From Limibacterium fermenti (GTDB lineage Bacteria; Bacteroidota; Bacteroidia; Bacteroidales; Dysgonomonadaceae), in NCBI RefSeq assembly GCF_041902845.1, contig NZ_CP159486.1:310001-374000 (forward strand): a stretch of 64,000 bases of DNA. The letters run 5' to 3'. This document shows positions 56,271 to 64,000 of this stretch, piece after piece. Each line of letters begins with the position of its first letter. Position 1 is the first letter of the stretch. The notes under the pieces were generated by a model. The model did not search any database. It was not told the DNA's origin and saw nothing but the letters and a program-made list of their open reading frames with translations. The position numbers were made by a program, and so were the translations under genes.

Positions 56271-56305
56271 TCTAATCTCTAATCTCCAACCTCTAATCTC
56301 TAATT
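56271..56305. repeat. Tandem heptamer repeat, five units
   Basis: TCTAATC TCTAATC TCCAACC TCTAATC TCTAATT: five 7-nt units fill the gap between the yebC start and the pheT stop. A related undecamer series (TCAATC plus five bases, four units) lies at about 55490-55532 across the yebC stop codon. Confidence 0.85.
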
Positions 56306-56308
56306 TTA

Positions 56309-58771
56309 TCACCTCAATGCCGCCCCGACCTCTTTCTCCAGATTCAATTGTATTTTCTTCATCACGGCATCGATTTGCTTGTCGTTTAATGTCTTCTCGT
56401 TGTCTTGCAATACAAAGTTGACGGCATACGATTTTTTGTCGGCCGGAAGGTTTTTACCTTCATATACGTCGAAAAGCGAAATCTCTTTCAACAGTTTTTT
56501 CTCCGATTTACGAGCGATATTTTCGATTTGTGCGAAAGTCACGTCTTTGTCCACCAGTAAGGCCAAATCGCGGCTTACGGCAGGATAGCGGGGAATCTCG
56601 GTAAATTGAACTTCGTGATTAGCCGTTTCTTTAAGAATCGCGTTCCAGTTTAATTCGGCATAATATACCTCGCTGTCGATATCGAAGTCCTTTCGCAACT
56701 TGCGCGTCACAATACCGAATTGACCGATGTTTCGGGCATGGGTGGAAATACGTATTCCCGAAGAAAAGATATCGGAATGGAACGGTTCGAAAACAAGGCG
56801 TTGGTGCGACAGTCCCAATCTTTTCAAACTGTTTTCGACGTATGCTTTCAGTTCGTAGGCCGAACCGTCCTCTTCTGCTGCCTCCCAATTTTTACGGGTT
56901 CGTTTTCCGCATATCCATAAACCGAGATGCGTTTCTTCTTCATATTCTGCCAGTGTTAGTTTATCGCCATTTCTTTTGCCGGTATCGAAACGATAACAAT
57001 TCCCGAACTCATACAAGCGCAGGTCATTATTCTTCCGGTTCCGGTTATAAGCGATATTTTCCAACCCTCCGTACAGCAATGTCCGGCGCATGACACTGAG
57101 ATCGTTGCTGAGCGGATTGATTAATGCGACGCATTCCTGCAAAGGATATAATGCATTGTTTTCGTAGTAGGCTCTTTTAGTCAGTGAGTTATTCATGACT
57201 TCGTGGAACCCGTTCGCGGTAAGTTGCTCCGAAATCAATGCCTGTAAAGCGTTTGCCCGGTCGGTAGGCGTTTCGAAGGAAAGATTTCCTTTGAGAGATG
57301 TTCCTATTTCTATATTATTATATCCGTAGATACGCAAAATGTCTTCCACCACATCCACATCGCGTAAGACGTCCACCCGATAAGTCGGAATGCGAAGAGT
57401 CAGCGCATCGCCGGTCTCTTCTTCAATCTCTATTTCGAGACTGTTCAGAATACTTTTTATCGTTTCTTTCGGTATTTCTTTTCCGATGAGCGAACAGGTC
57501 TTTTGATAGCTGAGAGCCACCTTCGGCTTTTCTATGACGGAGGGATACGCGTCCCTTATGTCGCCTTCAATAGTTCCGCCGGCAAGTTCTTTAATCAGCA
57601 AGGCTGCCCGTTTTAATACGAAGATGGTATTATTGGGGTCGGCGCCGCGTTCGAAACGGAACGACGAGTCGGTGCTCAGTCCGTGCCGGCGGGCGGTTTT
57701 CCGTACCCAGGTCGGATGGAAATAAGCCGATTCCAGAAAAACATCTTTCGTCGCTTCCGTCACTCCCGAGCGCAGGCCTCCGAAAACGCCGGCAATACAT
57801 AAGCCTTCCGTTTCGTTGCAAATCATCAGGTCCTGATCGCTTAATTCGAGTTGTTGCCCGTCGAGCGTAACGAACGGCGTTTTGTCGGGTAAGGTGCGTA
57901 CCGACACTTTACCGGACGGGATGTAAGCCGCATCGAAAGCATGCATGGGATGTCCCGTTTCATGGAGGACAAAGTTTGTAATATCCACCACATTGTTGAT
58001 AGGGCGCAAACCGATAACGGTCAACTTATCTTTCAGCCAATCGGGACTTTCTTTCACTTCCACGCCGCGAATGGTCAGGGCGGAGTAGCGGGGACAGGCT
58101 TCCGTATTCTCAACGGTTACGTCGATACCTCCTTCTTTCCGGTCGATCTGAAAAGCCTCGACAGAGGGCGGAGTAAGCGTATAGGGTTTTCCCGCTTGTC
58201 TGAGCCAGGCCGCCAGGTCGCGCGCCACGCCGTAATGCGATGCGGCATCGACACGGTTGGGCGTAATATCTACTTCCAGTACAAAATCGCTTTTAACGTT
58301 ATAATATTCTTTGGCCGGCATTCCGACGGGTGCGTCCCCGGGAAGAACGATGATGCCGTCGTGGGAGTTGCCGATACCTATTTCATCTTCAGCGCAAATC
58401 ATGCCGAACGATTCTTCGCCACGTATTTTGGAACGTTTAATAGTGAAAGAATCATCGCCGGAATACAAAACCGTACCAATGGTTGCCACTACGACTTTTT
58501 GTCCGGCGGCTACGTTAGGCGCCCCGCAGACGATGCGAAGCGGTTCGTCACCGCCCACCTCGACGGTGGTCAAATGCAAATGGTCGGAGTTGGGGTGGGG
58601 CGTGCAGGTCAGCACCTCGCCGATAACCAACCCTTCCAGGCCTCCTTTAATGGTTTGTATTTCCTCTACGCTTCCTGTTTCCAAGCCGATGGAAGTAAGC
58701 GCATCGGCTGTTTCTTGCGGGGACAGGCTAAACTGTAGATAATCTTTCAGCCAATTGTATGAAATGTTCAT
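56309..58771 (-). CDS. pheT: Phenylalanyl-tRNA synthetase beta subunit
   Basis: Class II aminoacyl-tRNA synthetase beta subunit, 820 residues, normal length. Domains in order: an N-terminal segment (MNISYNWLKDYLQFSLSPQETADALTSIGLE), a tRNA-binding OB fold (about 45-155), the B3/4 editing domain (VENTEACPRYSALTIRGV, GLRPINNVVDITNFVLHETGHPMHAFDA), B5 (about 405-475), the catalytic-like core (VMNNSLTK, NPLSNDLSVMRRTLLYGGLENIAYN) and a C-terminal FDX-ACB anticodon-binding domain (EIPRYPAVSRDLALLVD). It pairs with PheS, not present here. A -7 box lies at 58822-58829. Confidence 0.97.
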   Translation of the reverse strand: MNISYNWLKDYLQFSLSPQETADALTSIGLETGSVEEIQTIKGGLEGLVIGEVLTCTPHPNSDHLHLTTVEVGGDEPLRIVCGAPNVAAGQKVVVATIGTVLYSGDDSFTIKRSKIRGEESFGMICAEDEIGIGNSHDGIIVLPGDAPVGMPAKEYYNVKSDFVLEVDITPNRVDAASHYGVARDLAAWLRQAGKPYTLTPPSVEAFQIDRKEGGIDVTVENTEACPRYSALTIRGVEVKESPDWLKDKLTVIGLRPINNVVDITNFVLHETGHPMHAFDAAYIPSGKVSVRTLPDKTPFVTLDGQQLELSDQDLMICNETEGLCIAGVFGGLRSGVTEATKDVFLESAYFHPTWVRKTARRHGLSTDSSFRFERGADPNNTIFVLKRAALLIKELAGGTIEGDIRDAYPSVIEKPKVALSYQKTCSLIGKEIPKETIKSILNSLEIEIEEETGDALTLRIPTYRVDVLRDVDVVEDILRIYGYNNIEIGTSLKGNLSFETPTDRANALQALISEQLTANGFHEVMNNSLTKRAYYENNALYPLQECVALINPLSNDLSVMRRTLLYGGLENIAYNRNRKNNDLRLYEFGNCYRFDTGKRNGDKLTLAEYEEETHLGLWICGKRTRKNWEAAEEDGSAYELKAYVENSLKRLGLSHQRLVFEPFHSDIFSSGIRISTHARNIGQFGIVTRKLRKDFDIDSEVYYAELNWNAILKETANHEVQFTEIPRYPAVSRDLALLVDKDVTFAQIENIARKSEKKLLKEISLFDVYEGKNLPADKKSYAVNFVLQDNEKTLNDKQIDAVMKKIQLNLEKEVGAALR

Positions 58772-58821
58772 TCTATGAAATATTTAATCGCTTCGGAAAG
58801 GTCGTTTCCCGAAAAATTGTT

Positions 58822-58829
58822 CAAAAGTA
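58822..58829 (-). promoter_or_regulatory. pheT promoter -7 element
   Basis: Minus-strand TACTTTTG fits TAnnTTTG, 51 bp upstream of the pheT start. Confidence 0.55.
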
Positions 58830-58853
58830 CAAAAAAAATGAGGGTATAAAAAA

Positions 58854-59153
58854 TTACTGAGGCACAAAAAATTCCACTTTTCCGCATTTAGGGCATACAT
58901 AAAGGTCGAAGGATTGCCGGGTAACAAAGAATTCAAACAGATTTCCGAAAAATCCCAAGCGTTGTCCTTCATGAAACTTATAGTTTCCCGCATACGACAT
59001 CGGAACATGGCATCGCAAACAATCAATTTCTTTTTTTAATAGATGCCGTTCGGCAATATCAACGACTTTTCCTTCGGAAAAATGATAGTTGCAATTCCAG
59101 CATAAGTCAAAACTATCTTCTACTTCTGAGCCGCAGTTGGGACAATGTTTCAT
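58854..59153 (-). CDS. Small zinc-ribbon protein, 99 aa
   Basis: Soluble 99-residue protein with three CxxC knuckles: MKHCPNCGSEVEDSFDLCWNCNYHF (two pairs, about residues 4-7 and 18-21), ECLRC-type DCLRCHVPM (about 45-48) and a C-terminal YVCPKCGKVEFFVPQ. The layout suggests two zinc ribbons. I chose ATG 59153, which starts directly before the first ribbon and follows a full promoter (59171-59201). The ORF could be opened upstream to 59393, but that extension lies upstream of the promoter. The function is unknown. Confidence 0.8.
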   Translation of the reverse strand: MKHCPNCGSEVEDSFDLCWNCNYHFSEGKVVDIAERHLLKKEIDCLRCHVPMSYAGNYKFHEGQRLGFFGNLFEFFVTRQSFDLYVCPKCGKVEFFVPQ

Positions 59154-59170
59154 TGTGAATTGATTTTTGG

Positions 59171-59201
59171 CAAAATTATATAAATTTCCTTCAATATCCA
59201 A
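59171..59201 (-). promoter_or_regulatory. Zinc-ribbon gene promoter
   Basis: On the minus strand TTG (complement of 59199-59201), 20 bases, then TAATTTTG (complement of 59171-59178). Full Bacteroidota -33/-7 promoter, 17 bp before the start codon. Confidence 0.7.
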
Positions 59202-59257
59202 GTGCATGAAATAAAAATCAAGAGAATAGAGTCTTTTGTATATCTCTTCTAAGAGAG

Positions 59258-59467
59258 ATGACTTTAGCCGATTTATCTTGTCCATCATCCGATGAAATAG
59301 AAAAAATATTACGTGGAATAGGATATAAAGTTTATTTATTTGATAATTCGTCTGAAGAATTAACCATGATTGCAGAGATACAAGAAGATTCATCCATGAT
59401 AATCCATATAAATTCCATCCGAGTTCCTAATTGGTTTAAAAGGTATGTTTTAAATCATTATTCATAA
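59258..59467 (+). CDS. Possible small protein, 69 aa, unknown
   Basis: ORF from ATG 59258 with protein-like composition (MTLADLSCPSSDEIEKILRGIGYKVYLFDNSSEELTMIAEIQ...). Predicted helix-strand pattern, no signal peptide or motif. It lies in the 370-bp gap between the zinc-ribbon and barrel genes and is divergent from the former. No clear promoter or relative is recognised. It could be chance. Confidence 0.35.
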   Translation: MTLADLSCPSSDEIEKILRGIGYKVYLFDNSSEELTMIAEIQEDSSMIIHINSIRVPNWFKRYVLNHYS

Positions 59468-59520
59468 TGACTGAAATATCCTATAAGAGCAACTGTTTTC
59501 TAAAGTGATGGGAGCACTTA

Positions 59521-60684
59521 TTAATGATTCCAGACCACCATCAGTTGCAAGCCCTTTCCGGCAAAACGGTTGCTTGTCGTTTGTGATGGAATGGCATAAC
59601 TTTCGGGATTCCAATAGCCGATCACGTAGAGGGAAAGATTGTCCCATTGCCGTTGCCAGTGAAGGAAGTTGTAGAAATGGAGGTTTTCCCAGTCGTAATA
59701 CACGATGGCGCTGAGGTTATCGAGCATCGTAAGCGGGTAGGAGAGACGGAGGCCGGAAAAACTGAGCAAATTGTTTGCGTCGATTCCTTTTTCGCTGTAA
59801 GAGTAGAAAAACTGTTCGAAAGTAACTCCCAGTCCGTTTCCGATGCCGAAGGTGTAATCCGTGCCGATTGTGAGCATCTGTTGATTGGTGAATGCCCCTA
59901 TATTCCGGTTTAATCGCGTCCACGATGTTTCGAGCCAGAGGCCAACCGTCACATCCATGCGTATATCCAGCCCGAAACGGTTTTCGGCAATGTTATCGTC
60001 ATAGCCGTAACCGGTTGCACCGGCTTTCCGGAAATGATAGGACAGCGCGCCTTCGCCTTTCGGTATCGGTATTTGTGCTCGCCCGCCTATTTCGGGGAAA
60101 GAGCGGGAGGAAGGAACGATTTCCCATCCTTTGCGGTTATCGTTGCCGTAAAGCCCCCACAGCCAGATATTGGCGTTGTTTTGAAAATAGTAACGGAACA
60201 GTCCGCCCCAGACGCCGTCGGTCAATTGCAGCGGATCGCGCGGATCCATGCTGTCGAACCACATCAGCGGGCGGAACATCTGCGCCGAACCGAAGTTGAT
60301 TTTCTGCAATCCCAGCCGGACTTCCGTCTTTGCCGACGAATAGCGCGCCCATGCTCTGTAAGGTTTTATTTTTCCTTCGGCCGAAATATCATCGAACGCG
60401 TTTATTCCGATGTCTCCGAACAGATTGGCGGAAGCTTCGAAATCGATCAGCTTCGAATCTTTCAAAGGAATTTCGAAGTTTGCCTGCGGAATATACCGCC
60501 CGCCTATCCACACCGGGGTAGCAATGTCGGGAGCGTACTGTCCCCATCCGGACAGTTGCCCGCTGAAATGGAATGACGGCTTCGACCTGTTTTGCGCACT
60601 ATCTTGCTGCGCTTGTAAAGACATTGAAAACAACAGGACGAATAACGCAGTCCAGTGTACGATTTTCTTATTATACCTATTCAT
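59521..60684 (-). CDS. Outer-membrane beta-barrel protein (porin/alginate-export-like)
   Basis: Secreted barrel of 387 residues: signal peptide MNRYNKKIVHWTALFVLLFSMSLQAQ, then alternating aromatic/polar strands (FHFSGQLSGWGQYAPD, YRAWARYSSAKTEVRLGLQKINFGSAQMFRPLMWFDSMDPRDPLQLTDGVWGGLFRYYF) to a terminal LQLMVVWNH. The pattern resembles barrel proteins of the alginate-export/DUF type. The ligand is unknown. The start at 60684 is preferred to 60705 because the extra residues MNYGLWI are coded by the heptamer repeat. It is the last gene of a minus-strand cluster with ABC permeases, a LolA-like protein and a TetR regulator. Confidence 0.82.
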   Translation of the reverse strand: MNRYNKKIVHWTALFVLLFSMSLQAQQDSAQNRSKPSFHFSGQLSGWGQYAPDIATPVWIGGRYIPQANFEIPLKDSKLIDFEASANLFGDIGINAFDDISAEGKIKPYRAWARYSSAKTEVRLGLQKINFGSAQMFRPLMWFDSMDPRDPLQLTDGVWGGLFRYYFQNNANIWLWGLYGNDNRKGWEIVPSSRSFPEIGGRAQIPIPKGEGALSYHFRKAGATGYGYDDNIAENRFGLDIRMDVTVGLWLETSWTRLNRNIGAFTNQQMLTIGTDYTFGIGNGLGVTFEQFFYSYSEKGIDANNLLSFSGLRLSYPLTMLDNLSAIVYYDWENLHFYNFLHWQRQWDNLSLYVIGYWNPESYAIPSQTTSNRFAGKGLQLMVVWNH

Positions 60685-60730
60685 AATCCATAATCCATAA
60701 TTCATCCCTCATCCCTCATCCCTCATAACT
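60682..60730. repeat. Tandem heptamer repeat (CATNNNN), seven units
   Basis: Seven consecutive 7-nt units, CATAATC x2, CATAATT, CATCCCT x3, CATAACT. They run exactly from the start codon of the barrel gene to the stop codon of the TetR gene. On the coding (minus) strand each unit contributes an ATG, in rotating frames. Confidence 0.88.
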
Positions 60731-61299
60731 CATCTTTCCCCGCGAATTCCGTAAAGAAACATTTTAGCCAGTTCTTCCGTTAAATCCGGCACCCTATCGT
60801 ATTCGTCCAACACCCTTTCATCGCTCAATAAATCCGCCATTCTCTCTACCCATGCCAACAAGATTTTCGGATTAATATCTTTCCGTATATATCCTTGTTG
60901 TTGCGCCTCCGCAAAACTCTCGATCGCCACTTTCACCGAACGTTCAATCCATTCATCGAAGAATGCCGAAAATTCATCGCCGGAATGTTTGAATATTTCT
61001 TTAAGAGCTTCCTTACTTATTTCGGCGGACCCCGTCCTCTTCATTTCAAGAATCTTCTTCATTTTTTCGGAAAAAGGAATATCCGACCGCATCATCTTTA
61101 AATAAGCGTCTATCTGTACCTCATAAAGGGTGTCAAAAACCTTTTTGACGAGTTCTACTTTATTGGGGAAATATTTATAGAAGGTCATTTTGCTCACGTT
61201 CGCCTCTTGGCATATCTCTTCTATGGATACTTTTTTTATCCCGTATTGAAAGATCAATTTTTTACCGGCGATCAGTATGTCTTGCTCCTTTTTAGTCAT
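60730..61299 (-). CDS. TetR/AcrR-family transcriptional regulator
   Basis: A 189-residue regulator. The N-terminal HTH (about 8-55) reads IAGKKLIFQYGIKKVSIEEICQEANVSKMTFYKYFPNKVELVKKVF, a standard TetR DNA-binding domain. The C-terminal helical domain (60-189) would hold the inducer and dimer interface. It lies within the same-strand envelope/ABC cluster and probably controls it. Confidence 0.92.
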   Translation of the reverse strand: MTKKEQDILIAGKKLIFQYGIKKVSIEEICQEANVSKMTFYKYFPNKVELVKKVFDTLYEVQIDAYLKMMRSDIPFSEKMKKILEMKRTGSAEISKEALKEIFKHSGDEFSAFFDEWIERSVKVAIESFAEAQQQGYIRKDINPKILLAWVERMADLLSDERVLDEYDRVPDLTEELAKMFLYGIRGER

Positions 61300-61370
61300 A
61301 TATTATATTTCACGATTTCACAATTCAATAAATTCTTTATTGTGGAATAATTTTGTAATCTTGAATCAAT

Positions 61371-62105
61371 TTATTGTTTTAAGCTTGCTTTACTGAAAAT
61401 GGTTGCGGGAATGTCCTTATCAAATTGGATGTTTGTGATCGTGTATTCGGTTCCTTTACCGTCTTTCAGCATATCTTTGTAGTTCATCTTCGTAGGAAAC
61501 CAGCGGTTTTGTATCCGTTTGATGTCGCTCAAAGTGATTTGTTTCAGCAGTTGCCCGCTTTTGGCGTACAGTTCCTGCTTCAAAGGCACAAGGCGTTCGG
61601 TATCCACCCACATTTTCTGAGAATGATAGGCCACGTCGTTCACTTTTGCCGTCAGTTTCACCACGTAACACTTTCGTCCGTCGATGGTTTCCCCGCCGGC
61701 AAGTGTGGGCGTATACATTTCCGTCAGTTTACGATCCTCCATCATGTCTTCGTAGGAGAGGTCGGAACCCATGACCGATTGGCGCAACATGTGCCCGGAT
61801 ATCATGATGGTACGATCGGTGGAGGGGGAGTAAACCCACATCTCTTTGGCGAGTTTCAACATTTTCGTACCTTTTTCCCGTGCCGGAGACAGATATTCCG
61901 TAAACGATTTTTCGTCCCCTATGGTGTAACTCTTTGCAGTCATCGTGCGGCTGTTGCGTTTGCCGTGAACCGTCATCGTCGATTCCGCTATTTGGCTTTT
62001 CGCCGAAATATTTTTGTCGACCTCTTGAATGATCTGTTCCGCATTCTGAGCCGAAACAGATACGGTAACTAACGTGATAAATAGTATGTAAAAAATCTTC
62101 TTCAT
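61371..62105 (-). CDS. LolA-like outer-membrane lipoprotein-sorting protein
   Basis: Secreted 244-residue protein (signal MKKIFYILFITLVTVSVSAQ) of the LolA-like family that accompanies ABC or RND exporters. Family features are MTAKSYTIGDEKSFTEYLSPAREKGTKMLKLAKEMWVYSPSTDRTIMISGHMLRQSVMGSDLSYEDMM and the C-terminal KQITLSDIKRIQNRWFPTKMNYKDM. It probably carries a lipid or lipoprotein in the periplasm for the adjacent FtsX-type permeases. The third methionine (62105) gives the best signal peptide. Confidence 0.88.
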   Translation of the reverse strand: MKKIFYILFITLVTVSVSAQNAEQIIQEVDKNISAKSQIAESTMTVHGKRNSRTMTAKSYTIGDEKSFTEYLSPAREKGTKMLKLAKEMWVYSPSTDRTIMISGHMLRQSVMGSDLSYEDMMEDRKLTEMYTPTLAGGETIDGRKCYVVKLTAKVNDVAYHSQKMWVDTERLVPLKQELYAKSGQLLKQITLSDIKRIQNRWFPTKMNYKDMLKDGKGTEYTITNIQFDKDIPATIFSKASLKQ

Positions 62106-62113
62106 AATCATCA

Positions 62114-62134
62114 AATCTTAAATCTTGAATCTTA
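62114..62134. repeat. Tandem heptamer repeat, three units
   Basis: AATCTTA AATCTTG AATCTTA between the LolA-like start and the upstream permease stop. Confidence 0.7.
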
Positions 62135-62140
62135 AATAGC

Positions 62141-63412
62141 TTAATCCAGTTCTTTAAACAACATCGCCGTATTGCGCCGGTAGATGGCTGTTCCCGCCAG
62201 TGCAGAGCCGATAAACATGGACAGGACACCCGGAATGAAACCGATAAAATATAGCTGCCGAGTTACGCGGGCATGGAGCACGGGATCTATCATCATATTC
62301 ACACTATCCATCATGGCGCTATAGTCGATGCCGTGATCTTGCAGGTAATAGCACAACGCCACCCCTAACGTCGTGCCGACAACCGACCCGATAATCCCGA
62401 TGAATAATGATTCCACCAAAAGTGTGCGGTAAATATGCTTTTTTTCTTCGCCCATAGCCAGACGCACGCCGAACTCGTTATACCGCCGGATGCTACTGAG
62501 TATGCCCGCGTTCCAAAGCACGATCGCCAAAGCAAAGACCAGAAGTATAACGATCGCCAACGAAACGACATCCATATAGGCCAACATCTGCCCCATGAAA
62601 TCCTGATCGGCCAATTGTACCATGACGGGTGTATATTCATCCGTTTCCGCAGTGTGTTGGCGGTTGAAACTTTCCTTTATCCTTTCCGCCTGCTCGCTGT
62701 CGTAAAGGTTGCCGGGCAAGAAGCCGAATAATTCGCTTGCGGCATTATCCATATCCAGCAAAAGGCGCGCGTCGGAAATGTCGAGGATAACGGCGCCGCG
62801 ATCGAGCTGGGCGATGCCGAAGCGGGCGACTCCCGCCACTGTGTAGTTGGCAAAACTCATCGACCCGTACATGGTGGAGCCGAAGAATGTCACCGTGTCG
62901 CCCGGATGTACCTGATACCGATCGGCGAAATCATAACTGATGATAATCTCATCGGGCCGTTGTATGCCATGTCCGGACACAAGCGATTGTTGCAAACCGA
63001 TGCGTTCGGCTTCGCGGCTACCGGGGCTTAACAAGTCGTACGCTGTCCCGGAGACCGGTCCTTGCGCTTTGGTTTCGCCGTTCCTGTCGGGGATGTCGAG
63101 CAGTCCTCCGAAAAAGATGCGCGGCGTCCATTCCACACCGGAAAAATCTTTCGTCAACTTCTCTTGTAAAGCGTCCGACTCTAACAAAGCCAGATCGTTG
63201 GGTTTCTGCTCCTCGTTATTCAGATAAGCGCGGGTCATGACTTTCAGGTGCCCCGTTTGGAAGTCGGCGGTCGTGCGGATCATGTTGTCCAACGTACCTT
63301 CGATAAACCCGGATGAAAAGACCACCGCAAAAACTCCTATCGTTACCACCAATACCGGTAGCAGGCTACGGTTTCGATCCCGTATAATTCCTTTCCACAA
63401 AAATCTGTACAT
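62141..63412 (-). CDS. FtsX/MacB-type ABC transporter permease
   Basis: A 423-residue permease: N-terminal helix (LLPVLVVTIGVFAVVFSSGFIEG, about 17-39), a large periplasmic MacB-type domain (about 40-280, with VSGHGIQRPDEIIISYDFADRY), and the C-terminal FtsX core of three helices (MDVVSLAIVILLVFALAIVLWNAGILSSIRRYNEFGVRLAMGEEKKHIYRTLLVESLFIGIIGSVVG). It works with a second permease gene upstream (partly in the window) and an ATPase expected beyond the window end. Confidence 0.9.
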   Translation of the reverse strand: MYRFLWKGIIRDRNRSLLPVLVVTIGVFAVVFSSGFIEGTLDNMIRTTADFQTGHLKVMTRAYLNNEEQKPNDLALLESDALQEKLTKDFSGVEWTPRIFFGGLLDIPDRNGETKAQGPVSGTAYDLLSPGSREAERIGLQQSLVSGHGIQRPDEIIISYDFADRYQVHPGDTVTFFGSTMYGSMSFANYTVAGVARFGIAQLDRGAVILDISDARLLLDMDNAASELFGFLPGNLYDSEQAERIKESFNRQHTAETDEYTPVMVQLADQDFMGQMLAYMDVVSLAIVILLVFALAIVLWNAGILSSIRRYNEFGVRLAMGEEKKHIYRTLLVESLFIGIIGSVVGTTLGVALCYYLQDHGIDYSAMMDSVNMMIDPVLHARVTRQLYFIGFIPGVLSMFIGSALAGTAIYRRNTAMLFKELD

Positions 63413-63452
63413 GAATTATGAATTATGAGTTATGAGTTATGAATTATGAGTT
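63411..63452. repeat. Tandem heptamer repeat, six units
   Basis: ATGAATT x2, ATGAGTT x2, ATGAATT, ATGAGTT, starting at the start codon of the permease gene. A further TTCATNN series (four units) lies at about 63478-63505, across the stop of the upstream permease. Confidence 0.85.
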
Positions 63453-63499
63453 GGAACGTTGAGGTATGAATATTTTATTCATCATTCATACTTCATAGT

Positions 63500-64000
63500 T
63501 CAATTAATCCTCCCTTTCAGCGCTTCCACAATATTGCTTTTCGCGATTTTCCTCGAGGGAATGTAGCTAATCAGCATCGATAGGACAACAATCAGAATGA
63601 TGCTCGTCAGTATCGATGACGGTTGATAGACCGGATACATAGCATCACCCATCCCCAATCCCATTTCGGCATACCCTTCGGGTAGCTTAAGGCCTGTTTT
63701 TGCAAACCAATATAAGACGGGGGTGCCCCATATAAAACTGATGAGAATGGCCAAGATGCTGTATGAAGTCCCTTCCAACGTGAAAAGGCGTGTAACCCGT
63801 TTAGGAGTCATGCCTAAAGCGACATACGTGCCGATCTCTTTTTGACGGCGGAAGATGGAAAGCGTCTGCGTATCGAATACCGCCAACAAAGCGACGGCCA
63901 ACAAAATCGAAAAAATGATGACCGATTCTACCCGGTTGCTTTGCTCCATAAGATATAAATCGTTCAACAGGAAATCGGTGTCTTTATAGACCCACGTACC
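63500..64000 (-). CDS. FtsX/MacB-type ABC transporter permease, C-terminal part (continues beyond window)
   Basis: The frame is open to base 64000 (residues GTWVYKDTDFLLNDLYLMEQ at the window edge), so the TTG at 63967 is not the start. The visible part is the FtsX core: RVESVIIFSILLAVALLAVFDTQTLSIFRRQKEIGTYVALGMTPKRVTRLFTLEGTSYSILAILISFIWG and the end IVVLSMLISYIPSRKIAKSNIVEALKGRIN. It is the partner permease of the next gene in the same operon. Confidence 0.9.
   Translation of the reverse strand, partial: GTWVYKDTDFLLNDLYLMEQSNRVESVIIFSILLAVALLAVFDTQTLSIFRRQKEIGTYVALGMTPKRVTRLFTLEGTSYSILAILISFIWGTPVLYWFAKTGLKLPEGYAEMGLGMGDAMYPVYQPSSILTSIILIVVLSMLISYIPSRKIAKSNIVEALKGRIN

Noticed and set aside
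57941..58738. 265-codon plus-strand ORF
   Set aside because: Antisense shadow of pheT with no recognisable domain.
59154..59393. 80-residue N-terminal extension of the zinc-ribbon protein
   Set aside because: It contains the full promoter of the gene, and the first zinc knuckle starts right after the downstream ATG.

Overview
The window comes from a member of the Bacteroidales, most likely close to the Dysgonomonadaceae/Tannerellaceae. That is an inference from the 16S sequence and gene families, since no database search was possible. Supporting signs are the 16S text itself, a SusC/SusD pair, lipoproteins with Bacteroidota-type signal peptides, a sphingolipid-type serine palmitoyltransferase, a HmuY-like haem locus, and many promoters with the Bacteroidota -7 element TAnnTTTG, several with a -33 TTG at the expected 19-20 nt spacing.

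Layout. 1-2.8 kb: the 3' part of a WbpM/CapD-type sugar dehydratase, convergent with an MsbA-like ABC exporter. 3.0-8.9 kb: a complete rRNA operon (promoter, 16S, tRNA-Ile, tRNA-Ala, 23S, 5S, terminator); its 16S 3' end carries an altered anti-Shine-Dalgarno core. 9.0-18 kb: housekeeping genes (guaB with a tiny overlapping SH3-like ORF, serine palmitoyltransferase, an RlmD-type rRNA methyltransferase, dnaK), interrupted by an IS110-family element whose 5' non-coding end has features of a structured (bridge-type) RNA. 18-24.4 kb: a vWA lipoprotein, a PstS-like lipoprotein and an etfB-etfA-acyl-CoA dehydrogenase operon. 24.6-29.3 kb: a SusC/SusD pair.

29.4-33 kb is the accessory hot spot. An XRE regulator is followed by a Panacea-domain antitoxin gene, whose overlapping partner has an in-frame TAA, and then by a second XRE copy with TAA as its second codon. 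After these come a degenerate array of fourteen 21-nt units built on an AAATTT core, a 23-nt inverted repeat, and an unrecognised minus-strand gene that carries the inner part of that repeat in its leader.

33.2-40.1 kb: a probable haem-acquisition operon (LRR-like lipoprotein, two calycin-like/surface proteins, TonB receptor, HmuY-like lipoprotein, polytopic membrane protein). 40-46 kb: SRPBCC protein, Crp-like regulator, EamA transporter, an unusual receiver/ATP-grasp (PPDK_N) fusion and an Ig-like lipoprotein. 46.4-59 kb: a very large alpha-2-macroglobulin-like protein without a thioester motif, a GT4 glycosyltransferase, a DUF1573 protein, meaB, tRNA-Glu, yebC, pheT and a zinc-ribbon protein. 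59.5-64 kb: a minus-strand export/envelope cluster (two FtsX-type ABC permeases, LolA-like protein, TetR regulator, outer-membrane barrel).

A recurring theme is short tandem repeats of 7, 8 or 11 nt (never a multiple of 3) filling the gaps between genes, often touching start or stop codons. The strongest candidates for undescribed biology are the 21-nt array, the decayed XRE-Panacea cassette, the IS110 non-coding RNA and the altered anti-SD.
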